From: Bradyrhizobium acaciae
GTDB taxonomy: Bacteria; Pseudomonadota; Alphaproteobacteria; Rhizobiales; Xanthobacteraceae
Assembly: GCF_020889785.1 (NCBI RefSeq)
Contig: NZ_JACMYK010000012.1
Coordinates: forward strand, 37,330 to 101,329
DNA length: 64,000 nucleotides
Direction: 5' to 3'
Part shown: piece by piece, positions 45,160 through 53,041 of the stretch
How positions within the stretch are numbered: position 1 is the first letter of the stretch
How the letters are laid out: each line of letters starts with the position of its first letter
Made by a program: the position numbers and the translations under genes
The notes under the pieces: model-generated
The model's input: the letters and a program-made list of their open reading frames with translations, nothing else
Told to the model about the DNA's origin: nothing
Database searches by the model: none

Positions 45160-45199
45160 TCCGAAAAAGCGGGAACCGATTTTCGAATCAGATCGTGCG
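45154..45199. repeat. Short palindromic repeat overlapping a stop codon (GCATGATCC... family)
   Basis: GCATGATC, AAAAAGCGGGAACCGATTTTC and GATCGTGC form a short interrupted inverted repeat. The amidohydrolase stop codon (45157-45159) is inside the left arm. A related element (GACGCGTTTTCTTAACGCG ... GAAAACGC) is at 46871-46919. The pattern is common in this type of genome. Confidence 0.6.
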
Positions 45200-45211
45200 T
45201 GAGAACAGCTA

Positions 45212-45625
45212 ATGGCGCGTCATGTGATCGCCCCGGTGGACGAGTTGCCTCCGGGGTCGCGAAAATTCCTCGAGATCGACGGACGGCCGATCGCGGTGTT
45301 CAACGTCAAGGGCGAGTTCTTCGGCCTGTTGAACCGCTGTCCGCATCAGGGCGCGGCGCTGTGCGAAGGGCCGCTGATCGGACTCGCGTCGTCGTCGGAT
45401 CCCGGCGAGATCGAATATACCAAGCTCGGTGAAATCCTGCGCTGTCCCTGGCACGGCTGGGAGTTCGATATCCGCACCGGCCAGTCCTATTGCGACCCGC
45501 GCCGCTTCCGGGTGCGTGCCTATCCGGTCAGCGTCGAGCCGGGCACCAATGTGGTGAAGGGACCATATGTGGCCGAGACCATCAAGGTCGCGGTGGAAAG
45601 CGACTACGTGGTGGTGGATCTCTGA
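45212..45625 (+). CDS. Rieske [2Fe-2S] protein, ferredoxin-like
   Basis: A 137-residue soluble Rieske protein. C43/H45 (CPHQG) and C78/H81 (CPWHGWEF) bind the cluster; the 32-residue gap between them holds an insert (IGLASSSDPGEIEYTKLGE) that is longer than in most ferredoxins. No membrane span or signal is seen. It follows the amidohydrolase pair by 52 bp, so it probably donates electrons or acts as a subunit in the same pathway. No oxygenase alpha subunit or reductase is in the window. Confidence 0.9.
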   Translation: MARHVIAPVDELPPGSRKFLEIDGRPIAVFNVKGEFFGLLNRCPHQGAALCEGPLIGLASSSDPGEIEYTKLGEILRCPWHGWEFDIRTGQSYCDPRRFRVRAYPVSVEPGTNVVKGPYVAETIKVAVESDYVVVDL

Positions 45626-45630
45626 TCACT

Positions 45631-45733
45631 CGTCATTCCGGGGCGCCGCGCAGCGGCGAGCCCGGAATCCATTTCGCCACTTGTTCTTGGGCTCGATGGA
45701 TTCCGGGTTCGCGCTACGCGCCCCGGAATGACG
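45631..45733. repeat. Palindromic repeat, GTCATTCCGGGGCGC family
   Basis: CGTCATTCCGGGGCGC ... CCCGGAATCCAT and ATGGATTCCGGGTTCGCGC ... CCCCGGAATGACG make long inverted arms. It fills the gap between the convergent Rieske and TcuB genes and may end transcripts from both sides. Confidence 0.7.
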
Positions 45734-45744
45734 GCGGTTCGAGC

Positions 45745-46848
45745 CTACTCCGCCATCATCCGTCGTTCCCGCGCGTAGCGCACCAGCGCGACGAAGCGGT
45801 AGATGCCGTGCACGAATTTTCCGTAAGGCATGGTGATGAACAGCGCGAACACCACGCCGAGATGCAGCGCCAGCAGCGGGCCCATCGCGGCGGTTTCGCG
45901 CCATAGCAACAGGGCGAGGCCGGTGATGCTGGTCAGGAACAGCATCAGGATGAATGCGGTGTCCATGCCCATCTGCTGCTCGTCGACCAGTACGCGGTCG
46001 CGCTTCCATTTCTCCGACAAGAGCCCGAGCGGACCGACCACGAGGCCGATGCCGCCGAGCGTGCCGAGCACCACCGGCAAATCCCACCATGCATAAGGCG
46101 CCTCGCGCGCCAGCAGATAGTGATAGAGCGTGCCGACGCAGGTCGCGGCAAAGCACAGCGCGAAGCCATAGAACGTGAAGTGATGATACAGCTTGCGGCG
46201 GTCGGTCGGATGGTCGTCCTCGTTGAAGCAGCCGACGCCGCCACCGTCGAGATAGCGCAGCTCGCCGGCATCGCGGACCGCCTGCAACAGCGATTTCGCA
46301 TCCGTCGTCATGCCGACCGGTTCGCCGATCGCGCGCCAGAACGCGCGCAGGCCCATCGCCAGCGCGACGATGGCGTAGAGCAGGGCGGCCCCGAACAGCA
46401 GCGCCATCGCGTTGTGCGGCATCAATCTGTAGAACGCACCGGGGCCGGTATGAATGCCGGTGAGCACGCCGGGATCGTTGATCGCGGCAAAGCCGAAGAT
46501 GAAGGCGGCGACGCTGAGCGCCGCGATCAGGCTGATGACGAGGCCGTTGCGCGCGAAGGCACCGGCAAAGGCGCGCGGCCAAGCATAGGCGGCATAGGAC
46601 TCGGCGCGCGCGATCGCAAGCGTCTTCGGCACGTTGACGTTGAACTCGTGCGGCGGCGAGAACTGGCAGTCGGTGTAGCAGGCGCCGCAGGCGTGGCACA
46701 GATTGGCGAGATAGTTGAGATCGCCGTCGGAGAAGGCGCGGCGCATCTCCATCGCGGGAAACACCGCGCACAGGCCCTCGCAATAGCGACAGGAATTGCA
46801 CACCGTCATCAGACGGTCGGCTTCCTGCAAGATCCTCGTCCCGTGCAT
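45745..46848 (-). CDS. tcuB: Tricarballylate utilization 4Fe-4S membrane protein TcuB
   Basis: A 367-residue integral-membrane electron carrier that reoxidises the FADH2 of TcuA and passes electrons to the quinone pool. Two 4Fe-4S sets are clear: C17, C20, C23, C27 and C51, C54, C57, C61 (CHACGACYTDC). About six spans follow. It is the last gene of the tcu operon and is separated from the inserted hydrolase by a 74-bp gap with a repeat. The family (TcuB/CitB) and operon context agree. Confidence 0.93.
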   Translation of the reverse strand: MHGTRILQEADRLMTVCNSCRYCEGLCAVFPAMEMRRAFSDGDLNYLANLCHACGACYTDCQFSPPHEFNVNVPKTLAIARAESYAAYAWPRAFAGAFARNGLVISLIAALSVAAFIFGFAAINDPGVLTGIHTGPGAFYRLMPHNAMALLFGAALLYAIVALAMGLRAFWRAIGEPVGMTTDAKSLLQAVRDAGELRYLDGGGVGCFNEDDHPTDRRKLYHHFTFYGFALCFAATCVGTLYHYLLAREAPYAWWDLPVVLGTLGGIGLVVGPLGLLSEKWKRDRVLVDEQQMGMDTAFILMLFLTSITGLALLLWRETAAMGPLLALHLGVVFALFITMPYGKFVHGIYRFVALVRYARERRMMAE

Positions 46849-46870
46849 CGCTCTCTGGTGCTCTTTATTT

Positions 46871-46919
46871 TGACGCGTTTTCTTAACGCGAACCGGTTCC
46901 CACTTCGCTTGAAAACGCT
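46871..46919. repeat. Short palindromic repeat (GACGCGTTTTC... family)
   Basis: ACGCGTTTTCTTAACGCG, AACCGGTTCCCACTTCGC and TTGAAAACGC form inverted arms in the gap between the hydrolase and tcuB. It may split the operon transcript. Confidence 0.55.
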
Positions 46920-46922
46920 ACG

Positions 46923-47957
46923 TTACTTCTTCGTCAGTCCCTTGCCTTCCAGCCATGTCTGGATCAGGCCGGCGACCTCGGCATTGTTCTTGTCCATCAT
47001 CATCATGTGCGAATTGCCCTTGATGCCGGCCTTCGGCAGATCGACCACGTCGACGCTGCCGCCCGCGGCGCGGATGGCGTCGGCGAAGGCGCCCCCGGTG
47101 GCGCGGATCTTCGGCCAGCGCGTATCGCGCTCGATGTAATCGCCATAGACCATCAGTGTCGGGATGTTCTTCAACACGTCGACCTTGGCGGGATCGCCGA
47201 CGCCGGCCGGCTCGATCGCGATCAGCGCCTTGACCTTGTCGGGACGCGCCTGCGCGACCTTGAAGCCGAACGTGCCGGCCTGGCTGTGGAACAGGATGAT
47301 GCAGGGGCCGACGCGATCGATCTCGGCGATGTAGGCTGCGATCGTCGCGTCATCGGTGGTGGTCCAGCGCGGGACGTTCTGCTTGACGAAGTTCTCGTAG
47401 CCTTCGTTCGGGAACTGGCTGCCGGGCATCAGCTTGCGCTTGGCCGGATCGGGATCGTAGGAGTCGGGACCGTCGCCGATGCGAAACCGCTGGAACGGAT
47501 TCGACGTGGTGAGAAACACCGGCTCGCCCTTGAAGATGTCGGGGTATTGCGCCCAGCCGGCACGGCCGCGCTCGACCGCGTCCGAGTTGTAGACGCTCCA
47601 GCCCTTGCGCAGGAAATAGTTCAGCCAGCCCTCGCGGCCGTCCGGCGTCGTCTCATAGGTGACGCCGGTCAGGCCGCCGCCGTGCCACAGCAGCAGCGGA
47701 TAGGCGCCCTTCTCGTCTTGCGGCAGGAAGTACTGCACGTACATCTGCTCGACCTGGTAGGTGCCGTTCGGATCGACTTTTGCCGGCACGCCGCCGGGCG
47801 TGAAGGTGACGTCCTTGACCGGCCTGCCTGATATCTCGACGAGACGGCCGCCGACGTGGAACGAGCCCATGTCGCGCAGCGCGAACGGCTCGGCGGCGTT
47901 GCTCGTGGCTGACGCCATCAGCGCGGCGGCTGCGGCGAACGTCGCAAGACGTGACAT
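46923..47957 (-). CDS. Secreted alpha/beta hydrolase inside the tcu operon
   Basis: A 344-residue hydrolase with a signal peptide (MSRLATFAAAAALMASATSNA), so it is exported. The nucleophile elbow is FHSQAGTFG, and LLWHGGGLTG provides the oxyanion region; the final His is in the KGNSHMMMMDK segment. It may cleave an ester outside the cytoplasm to release a tricarboxylate for the tcu enzymes. It lies 24 bp downstream of tcuA. The Salmonella tcuRABC operon has no such gene, so this is an added function. Confidence 0.87.
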   Translation of the reverse strand: MSRLATFAAAAALMASATSNAAEPFALRDMGSFHVGGRLVEISGRPVKDVTFTPGGVPAKVDPNGTYQVEQMYVQYFLPQDEKGAYPLLLWHGGGLTGVTYETTPDGREGWLNYFLRKGWSVYNSDAVERGRAGWAQYPDIFKGEPVFLTTSNPFQRFRIGDGPDSYDPDPAKRKLMPGSQFPNEGYENFVKQNVPRWTTTDDATIAAYIAEIDRVGPCIILFHSQAGTFGFKVAQARPDKVKALIAIEPAGVGDPAKVDVLKNIPTLMVYGDYIERDTRWPKIRATGGAFADAIRAAGGSVDVVDLPKAGIKGNSHMMMMDKNNAEVAGLIQTWLEGKGLTKK

Positions 47958-47981
47958 CGCTCCTCCTCGATCGCGCGAAGC

Positions 47982-49382
47982 TTAGTTCCGCGCATTCTTC
48001 GCCGCTTCCCGCCCGGCGACGCGGCCGAACACACTGCCGATGGTCATGCCGATGCCGGCAGCGTAGCCCTTGCCGAGCACGTTGCCGGCCATGATCTCGC
48101 CGGCCGCGAACATGTTGGCCGACGGCTTGCCGTCCTTCATCAGCATCCGCGACTGCTTGTTCACGCGGGTGCCGAGATAGGTGAAGGTGATGCCTGGCCG
48201 CACCGGATAGGCGAGATAGGGCGGCGTCTCGATCCTGCGCGCCCAATGCGTCTTCGCCGGCGTGATGCCTTCGGTTCGGCAGTCGTCGAGGATGGTGTGG
48301 TCGAAGGTACCGGGCCGCACTGCGGCGTTGAAATCGGTGATGGTCTTTTCCAGCGCGGCGGCATCGAGCTCGAGCTTGCCGGCGAGCTCGGCGATCGTCG
48401 CACCCGCGATCGGCGGAAACAGCGTCGGCATGAAGCTGGTCACGACGGTGGAATCGAAGATGATATAGGCGATCTGGTCCGGTTGGGCTGCGACCAGGCG
48501 GCCCCAGATCGCATAGCGCTTCGGCCAGATGTCCTCGCCCTCGTCGTAGAAGCGCTCGGCGTGCTTGTTGACGACGATGCCGAACACCACCGAATCGTGG
48601 CGGGTGATGATGCCGCCGTCGAACTTCGGCGCGCGGGCGTCGATCGCCACCGCATGGCATTGCGTGGGGTCGCCGATCTCCTGCACGCCCTTCGCCAGCA
48701 GCATCTTCAGGATCGCGCCGCGATTATAGGGCGTGCCGCGGATCAGGAAATTGTCGGCCGCCTCGCCCCAATATTGCTTCAGCCATTCGATGTTGGCCTC
48801 GAAGCCGCCGGCGGCTGCCACCAGCGTCGAGGCGCGTACCTCGGTTCGTCCGCCGACCGGCTGCTTCAGTTGGGCCGAGAGGAACATGCCGTGCTCGATC
48901 ACGAGATCGATCACCTCGGCATCGTAGAGGATGTCGACACCGAGCTCCTCGGCGGTGCGATAGAGCGCATTCAGCATCGCGCGGCCGCCGCCGAGGAAGA
49001 ACGAGTTGGTGCGGCCGAGGCTCAGCGTGCCGCCGAGCGAGGGCTGCCAGCGCACGCCCTGTTCGACGATCCAGTTCAATATGTCCTTGGACTCGTGGAT
49101 CATGAAGCGGGCCAGTTCCTCGTCGGTCTGGCCGCCGGTCACCAGCAGCAAATCCTTCCAGAACTCCTCCTCGGTGTAGGGCCCGGTGAGGATCTCGGTC
49201 GCCGCGTCATGGGCGCAGCGCATGTTGCGGGTGTGGCGGGTGTTGCCGCCGCGGTAGAATTTCGGGGCGCCCTCCAGCACCAGCACCGAGGCGCCGGCGC
49301 GCCGTGCGCTGATCGCAGCGCAGAGGGCGGCGTTGCCGCCGCCGATCACCAGCACGTCGAACCTGCGCGTCAGATCAACCAT
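47982..49382 (-). CDS. tcuA: FAD-dependent tricarballylate dehydrogenase TcuA
   Basis: A 466-residue flavoenzyme that oxidises tricarballylate to cis-aconitate. The FAD dinucleotide motif VIGGGNAALCAA is at residues 12-23, followed by EGAPKFYRGGNTRHTRNMR. The C-terminal GEIMAGNVLGKGYAAGIGMTIG binds the FAD and substrate region as in succinate dehydrogenase/fumarate reductase flavoproteins. It lies 79 bp after the transporter gene in a minus-strand operon and depends on TcuB for reoxidation. High confidence in the family. Confidence 0.94.
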   Translation of the reverse strand: MVDLTRRFDVLVIGGGNAALCAAISARRAGASVLVLEGAPKFYRGGNTRHTRNMRCAHDAATEILTGPYTEEEFWKDLLLVTGGQTDEELARFMIHESKDILNWIVEQGVRWQPSLGGTLSLGRTNSFFLGGGRAMLNALYRTAEELGVDILYDAEVIDLVIEHGMFLSAQLKQPVGGRTEVRASTLVAAAGGFEANIEWLKQYWGEAADNFLIRGTPYNRGAILKMLLAKGVQEIGDPTQCHAVAIDARAPKFDGGIITRHDSVVFGIVVNKHAERFYDEGEDIWPKRYAIWGRLVAAQPDQIAYIIFDSTVVTSFMPTLFPPIAGATIAELAGKLELDAAALEKTITDFNAAVRPGTFDHTILDDCRTEGITPAKTHWARRIETPPYLAYPVRPGITFTYLGTRVNKQSRMLMKDGKPSANMFAAGEIMAGNVLGKGYAAGIGMTIGSVFGRVAGREAAKNARN

Positions 49383-49461
49383 GCGCTCTTGTGATCGTTG
49401 TTGGCATCGAAAGCAACATGCCGGGGCAGGCGAGCGGCCTGCCCCATTTGCATGCTGAAGA

Positions 49462-50787
49462 TCAGGCCGCGACCGTCTTGCGCTGCTCGATGGTCTGGCC
49501 GCCGCGATAGACGATCAGTGCAGCGATGATGCCGAGCGCCGCGCCGAACATCAGCCAGTAGGCAGGCGAGGCCTTGTCCCCGCCGGTCATGGCGATCAGC
49601 TTGGTCGCGACAAAGGGGGTCGATGTGCCGAAAATGCCGGCCGCCAGTGCGAACGCGATCGAGAAGCAGGTGGTGCGGACATGCGCCGGCACGATCTCGA
49701 CCAGGCATCCCAGCATTGTGCCGCTGTAGACGCCGAAGTAGAACGAGAACATCATCTGCACCGCCAGCAGCTTCCCGAGCGTGGGCTCATGCGCGAGCCA
49801 CGACAGGGCCGGATAAGCGGTCACAAACGACAGGCCCGCGATCGCGAGCAGCACCGGCTTGCGGCCGATCCGGTCGGACAGCGCGCCGCCGACCGGATTC
49901 CAGATGAAGTTCGTCACTGCGACGAGCAGGGTCACCAGCAGTGTCCCGGACGCCGAAAGGTGCAGCTCCTTGCCAAAGCCGGGTGCATACACGGTGATGA
50001 AATAGAACGTCGTGGTGGTCAGGATCGCGATCATCATGCCGAGGATGACGATGCGCCAGTTCTCGATCGCCGAGGCGAACACTTCACTTGGCGTCGGGTG
50101 CTTCTTCATGGCCAGGAAGGCCGGCGTTTCCTCGAGCGAACGCCGCAGCATGAAGATCACGGGAATGATGAGGCAGCCGACAAAGAACGGGATGCGCCAC
50201 TTGGCGACGCCGCCGATCGCATCCAGGAAGGTGTCGCCGGGCATGACCTCGCGCAGGACATATCCGATGATCGCGGCAACGAAGATCGCGACCTGCTGGC
50301 TGGACGATTGGAACGAGGTGTAGAAACCGCGGTTGCCGGGCGTCGCGATCTCGGAGAGATAGACGGAGACGCCGCCCAGTTCGACGCCGGCCGAAAAGCC
50401 CTGGATCAGGCGGCCGATCAGCACGATGATCGGCGCGGCGATGCCGATCGCGGCATAGCCCGGGCAGAATGCGATCACGACGGTGCCGAGCGCCATCAGC
50501 GCGAGTGTCACGATCAGGCCTTGCCGCCGGCCGATGCGATCGATGTAGGAGCCGAGCACGACCGCGCCAACCGGACGCATCAGCGCGCCGAGCCAGAACA
50601 CGCCATAGGCGTTGAGAAGGGCCGCGGTCTCGTTCTGGGCGGGAAAGAACGCCTTTGCGATGTCCTGCGCATAGAAGCCGAACAGGAAGAAGTCGAACTG
50701 CTCGAGGAAATTGCCGCTGGTCGCGCGCAGGATGGCGCCGAGACGCGATTTGATTTGCGGTGCTTGCGATGGACTCGACTGCGACAT
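49462..50787 (-). CDS. tcuC: MFS tricarballylate/citrate-proton symporter TcuC
   Basis: A 441-residue transporter with 12 predicted spans. GNFLEQFDFFLFGFYA in the first span and the loop motif GSYIDRIGRRQGL are typical of the metabolite:H+ symporter (MHS) group, as is SDRIGRKP in the second half. It imports tricarballylate or citrate-like acids for TcuA. ATG 50787 has GGAGGAAAGGGC upstream; an in-frame start at 50811 is less likely. It is transcribed just after the LysR gene, from a region with overlapping dyads. Confidence 0.92.
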   Translation of the reverse strand: MSQSSPSQAPQIKSRLGAILRATSGNFLEQFDFFLFGFYAQDIAKAFFPAQNETAALLNAYGVFWLGALMRPVGAVVLGSYIDRIGRRQGLIVTLALMALGTVVIAFCPGYAAIGIAAPIIVLIGRLIQGFSAGVELGGVSVYLSEIATPGNRGFYTSFQSSSQQVAIFVAAIIGYVLREVMPGDTFLDAIGGVAKWRIPFFVGCLIIPVIFMLRRSLEETPAFLAMKKHPTPSEVFASAIENWRIVILGMMIAILTTTTFYFITVYAPGFGKELHLSASGTLLVTLLVAVTNFIWNPVGGALSDRIGRKPVLLAIAGLSFVTAYPALSWLAHEPTLGKLLAVQMMFSFYFGVYSGTMLGCLVEIVPAHVRTTCFSIAFALAAGIFGTSTPFVATKLIAMTGGDKASPAYWLMFGAALGIIAALIVYRGGQTIEQRKTVAA

Positions 50788-50842
50788 AACGCCCTTTCCT
50801 CCCCGTGGCAAAACGGCCGGCGCAAATTCTGTCGCCGGCCAA

Positions 50843-50866
50843 GGCAGTTAACTGCCGTATGCGGCA
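50843..50866. promoter_or_regulatory. Overlapping perfect dyads upstream of tcuC
   Basis: GGCAGTTAACTGCC (50843-50856) and TGCCGTATGCGGCA (50853-50866) are two palindromes sharing the TGCC stretch. They lie 56-79 bp before the tcuC start, downstream of the LysR gene. They are likely the operator for tricarballylate control of tcuC-tcuA-hydrolase-tcuB. Confidence 0.55.
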
Positions 50867-50952
50867 ATTTGGCACGCCAGTCCGGCGCGACCAACCCGAA
50901 ATCGCGCCGCTGCTATCGGAAAAAAGCCGTAGAGAAAACCGCGTGCGCCGCA

Positions 50953-51852
50953 TCAAGGCATCGCATGCGCCGCGGCGCCAAGCCAGGACCGGAATGCCGA
51001 GAGCTTCGGTGAATCGGCGCGCCCCTGCGGCGAGACCAGATAGAAGCCCGCGTCCGCCGGCAGCGCGATCTTGAAGGGAACCACGAGGCGGCCCTTGGCG
51101 ATGTCGTCCTGCACATAGGAGGTGCGGCCCATCGCGATACCGATGCCGTCGATCGCCGCCTGGATCGTCACGAACAGCAGATCGAAAGTCACGCCGGGCT
51201 GCTTGGAAATGTCGGTCGCAAGGCCCGCTGCGGTCAGCCACAGCCGCCAGTCGTCGCTGTTGGCGTTGCTGGTGTGCAGCAGCACGTGGTCCCTGAGGTC
51301 TTCGGGGCATTTCAGCGGTTTGGTTCCTTGCAGCAGCGACGGGCTGCACACCGGAAACAGTTCATCCGCCATCAGCCAGTCCGCGCGCAGGCCCGCCCAT
51401 TGGCCGCGGCCATAGCGGATCGCCGCATCGACCTTGTCGCGCTGGAAGTCGACCAGGCTGGTCGAGGTGGTGATGCGGACGTCGATACCGGAATGCGCCT
51501 CCTGGAATGCCGAGAGCCGCGGCAGCAGCCATTTGGCCGCGAGCGATGCCAGCGTCGAGACCGTCAGCACGTGATCGTCATCCCGGCGCAGCAGGCGATC
51601 GGTCGCGAGCCTGAGGTCGTTGAAGGCGGCGCGGACGCCGGGAAGGTATTCGGTAGCCTCCGATGTCAGGCTCAGCGAGCGGTTCTGGCGGATGAACAGC
51701 CGCACGCCGAGCTCTTCCTCCAGCCGCCGGATCTGATGGCTGATCGCGGTCTGCGTCACGTTCAGTTCGGATGCCGCCAGCGTGAAGCTCATGTGCCGTG
51801 CGGCGGCCTCGAACGCCCTCAGGCCGTTCAATGAAGGCAGGCGGCTGGTCAT
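50953..51852 (-). CDS. tcuR: LysR family regulator of the tcu operon (TcuR-like)
   Basis: A 299-residue LysR protein of the GcvA group. The helix-turn-helix is in FTLAASELNVTQTAISHQIRRLEEELGVRLF. It lies just upstream of tcuC on the same strand, as expected for the regulator of tricarballylate use. A T-N11-A dyad 20 bp upstream of its ATG suggests autoregulation. The tcuR name rests on position; the protein itself only shows the LysR family. Confidence 0.88.
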   Translation of the reverse strand: MTSRLPSLNGLRAFEAAARHMSFTLAASELNVTQTAISHQIRRLEEELGVRLFIRQNRSLSLTSEATEYLPGVRAAFNDLRLATDRLLRRDDDHVLTVSTLASLAAKWLLPRLSAFQEAHSGIDVRITTSTSLVDFQRDKVDAAIRYGRGQWAGLRADWLMADELFPVCSPSLLQGTKPLKCPEDLRDHVLLHTSNANSDDWRLWLTAAGLATDISKQPGVTFDLLFVTIQAAIDGIGIAMGRTSYVQDDIAKGRLVVPFKIALPADAGFYLVSPQGRADSPKLSAFRSWLGAAAHAMP

Positions 51853-51871
51853 CCCTGAAGTGCCTCCAAAT

Positions 51872-51890
51872 GCATGACTTTAATTCATGC
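51872..51890. promoter_or_regulatory. LysR-type T-N11-A dyad upstream of tcuR-like gene
   Basis: GCATGA, CTTTAAT, TCATGC: 6-bp perfect arms, with T at 51875 and A at 51887 (T-N11-A). It lies 20 bp upstream of the LysR start and about 80 bp before the divergent DUF1127 gene. Confidence 0.55.
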
Positions 51891-51970
51891 GAAGCGGTAC
51901 AAAGTGTCGTTTGTGAACAGGCTCAATAACCCTGATATTCCCCCCAACAGGTTACCGATTGGAGCCGCAA

Positions 51971-52174
51971 ATGTCCATTTTCACCCATGAATCGATGACA
52001 AATCATCATACGCCGGGCCTTTTGAACCAGGTCGGCGAAACCCTGCACGTCTGGTGGGAGCGCTACGAGCGCCGCCGCGAACTGTCGCAGTGGACCGAGC
52101 GCGACCTGCACGACATCGGCATGTCCCGCAGCGACATCGTTTTCGAGACCGAGAAGCCGTTCTGGCGGGCCTGA
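51971..52174 (+). CDS. DUF1127 small protein
   Basis: A 67-residue basic/acidic helical protein. The C-terminal DUF1127 core (WWERYERRRELSQWTERDLHDIGMSRSDI) ends with EKPFWRA. Some alphaproteobacterial relatives bind RNA or affect phosphate and carbon regulation. GGAG lies 6 bp before the ATG. It is followed by a GNAT gene after 69 bp and may share its transcript. Confidence 0.88.
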   Translation: MSIFTHESMTNHHTPGLLNQVGETLHVWWERYERRRELSQWTERDLHDIGMSRSDIVFETEKPFWRA

Positions 52175-52243
52175 CAGGCCGCCTTCGCCGGCGCTGCCTC
52201 GATCGAGGGGCGCCGGCCAGTACTTTCACCCGAGGAGCGTGTC

Positions 52244-52867
52244 ATGACTGCGCTGCATCTCGACGATCTCAAGCAATACTCGGATGTGCTGCGCGCCAGG
52301 AACGGCAGCGAGATCAAGGTGCGCTTCGTCGAGCCGCGCGACCGCGAAGAGCTGCAGAGCTACATCCGCTCGCTCTCCGCGGCGTCCCGTTACAGCCGCT
52401 TCCTGGGCGCACTGAGCGAGCTGCCGAAGACGGAGCTCGAGCGTTTCATCCACGTCGGCGAGGCAGACCGGTTCACGGTGGTCGCGACGATGGTGGTCGA
52501 TGGCTTTGAGACCATCGTCGGCGAAGCCCGCTACGCTTTCCATGCCGATACGTCGAGCGTCGAGTTCGGCCTGTCGATCGATGACCGGTGGCAGGGCCAC
52601 GGCATTGGCAAGGCGTTGTTGAAGAATCTCGAATGCCGCGCGGCGTCCTTCGGAGCCGAGCGCATCTTTGGCGACACGTTGCGTTCCAACGCGGCGATGA
52701 TCGGCCTCGCCCGCAAGTCTGACTACGCTTTCACTGCAAGCCCCGGTGATTGGAAGCTGGTGCGCTTTGCCAAGGAGATCCACGTCGAACCGCAAGACAT
52801 TCCCTGTGCCAGCTGGCGGCTTGCCGCCACTTCCCGCTTGGCCACGATGTCCTCGCTTGCGGTTTGA
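52244..52867 (+). CDS. GNAT family N-acetyltransferase
   Basis: A 207-residue acetyltransferase. The acetyl-CoA motif A is in FGLSIDDRWQGHGIGKALLKNLE, and RSNAAMIGLARKSDY is the motif B-like end. It has the RYSRFLGALSELPKTELERF segment seen in a group of alphaproteobacterial GNATs related to the N-terminal part of Pat-like proteins. The substrate is unknown. A strong terminator follows directly. Confidence 0.87.
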   Translation: MTALHLDDLKQYSDVLRARNGSEIKVRFVEPRDREELQSYIRSLSAASRYSRFLGALSELPKTELERFIHVGEADRFTVVATMVVDGFETIVGEARYAFHADTSSVEFGLSIDDRWQGHGIGKALLKNLECRAASFGAERIFGDTLRSNAAMIGLARKSDYAFTASPGDWKLVRFAKEIHVEPQDIPCASWRLAATSRLATMSSLAV

Positions 52868-52874
52868 CTGACTA

Positions 52875-52915
52875 GGCCCGGTTCTGGCCCCTCCAGAACC
52901 GGGCCCTTTTCTTTC
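52875..52915 (+). terminator. Rho-independent terminator after the GNAT gene
   Basis: GGCCCGGTTCTGG, loop CCCCT, CCAGAACCGGGCC: a perfect 13-bp stem, followed by CTTTTCTTTC. It lies 8 bp after the GNAT stop codon and is a clear end of the DUF1127-GNAT transcript. Confidence 0.88.
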
Positions 52916-52940
52916 AGTGTTCCTGCTGCAATTTCCTCTT

Positions 52941-53023
52941 GTCATGCGCGGGCTTGACCCGCGCATCCATCCAGCAAGAGCGCTTCCCTCGATCGATTGC
53001 CGGGTCAAGCCCGGCAATGACAC
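52941..53023. repeat. Palindromic repeat, TGTCATGCGCGGGCTTGACC family
   Basis: TGTCATGCGCGGGCTTGACCCGCGCATCCATCC and GATTGCCGGGTCAAGCCCGGCAATGACA form two nested inverted arms. It fills the gap between convergent genes and is distinct from the other repeat families in the window. Confidence 0.65.
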
Positions 53024-53041
53024 TGCAGCGCAAGCTGCGGA

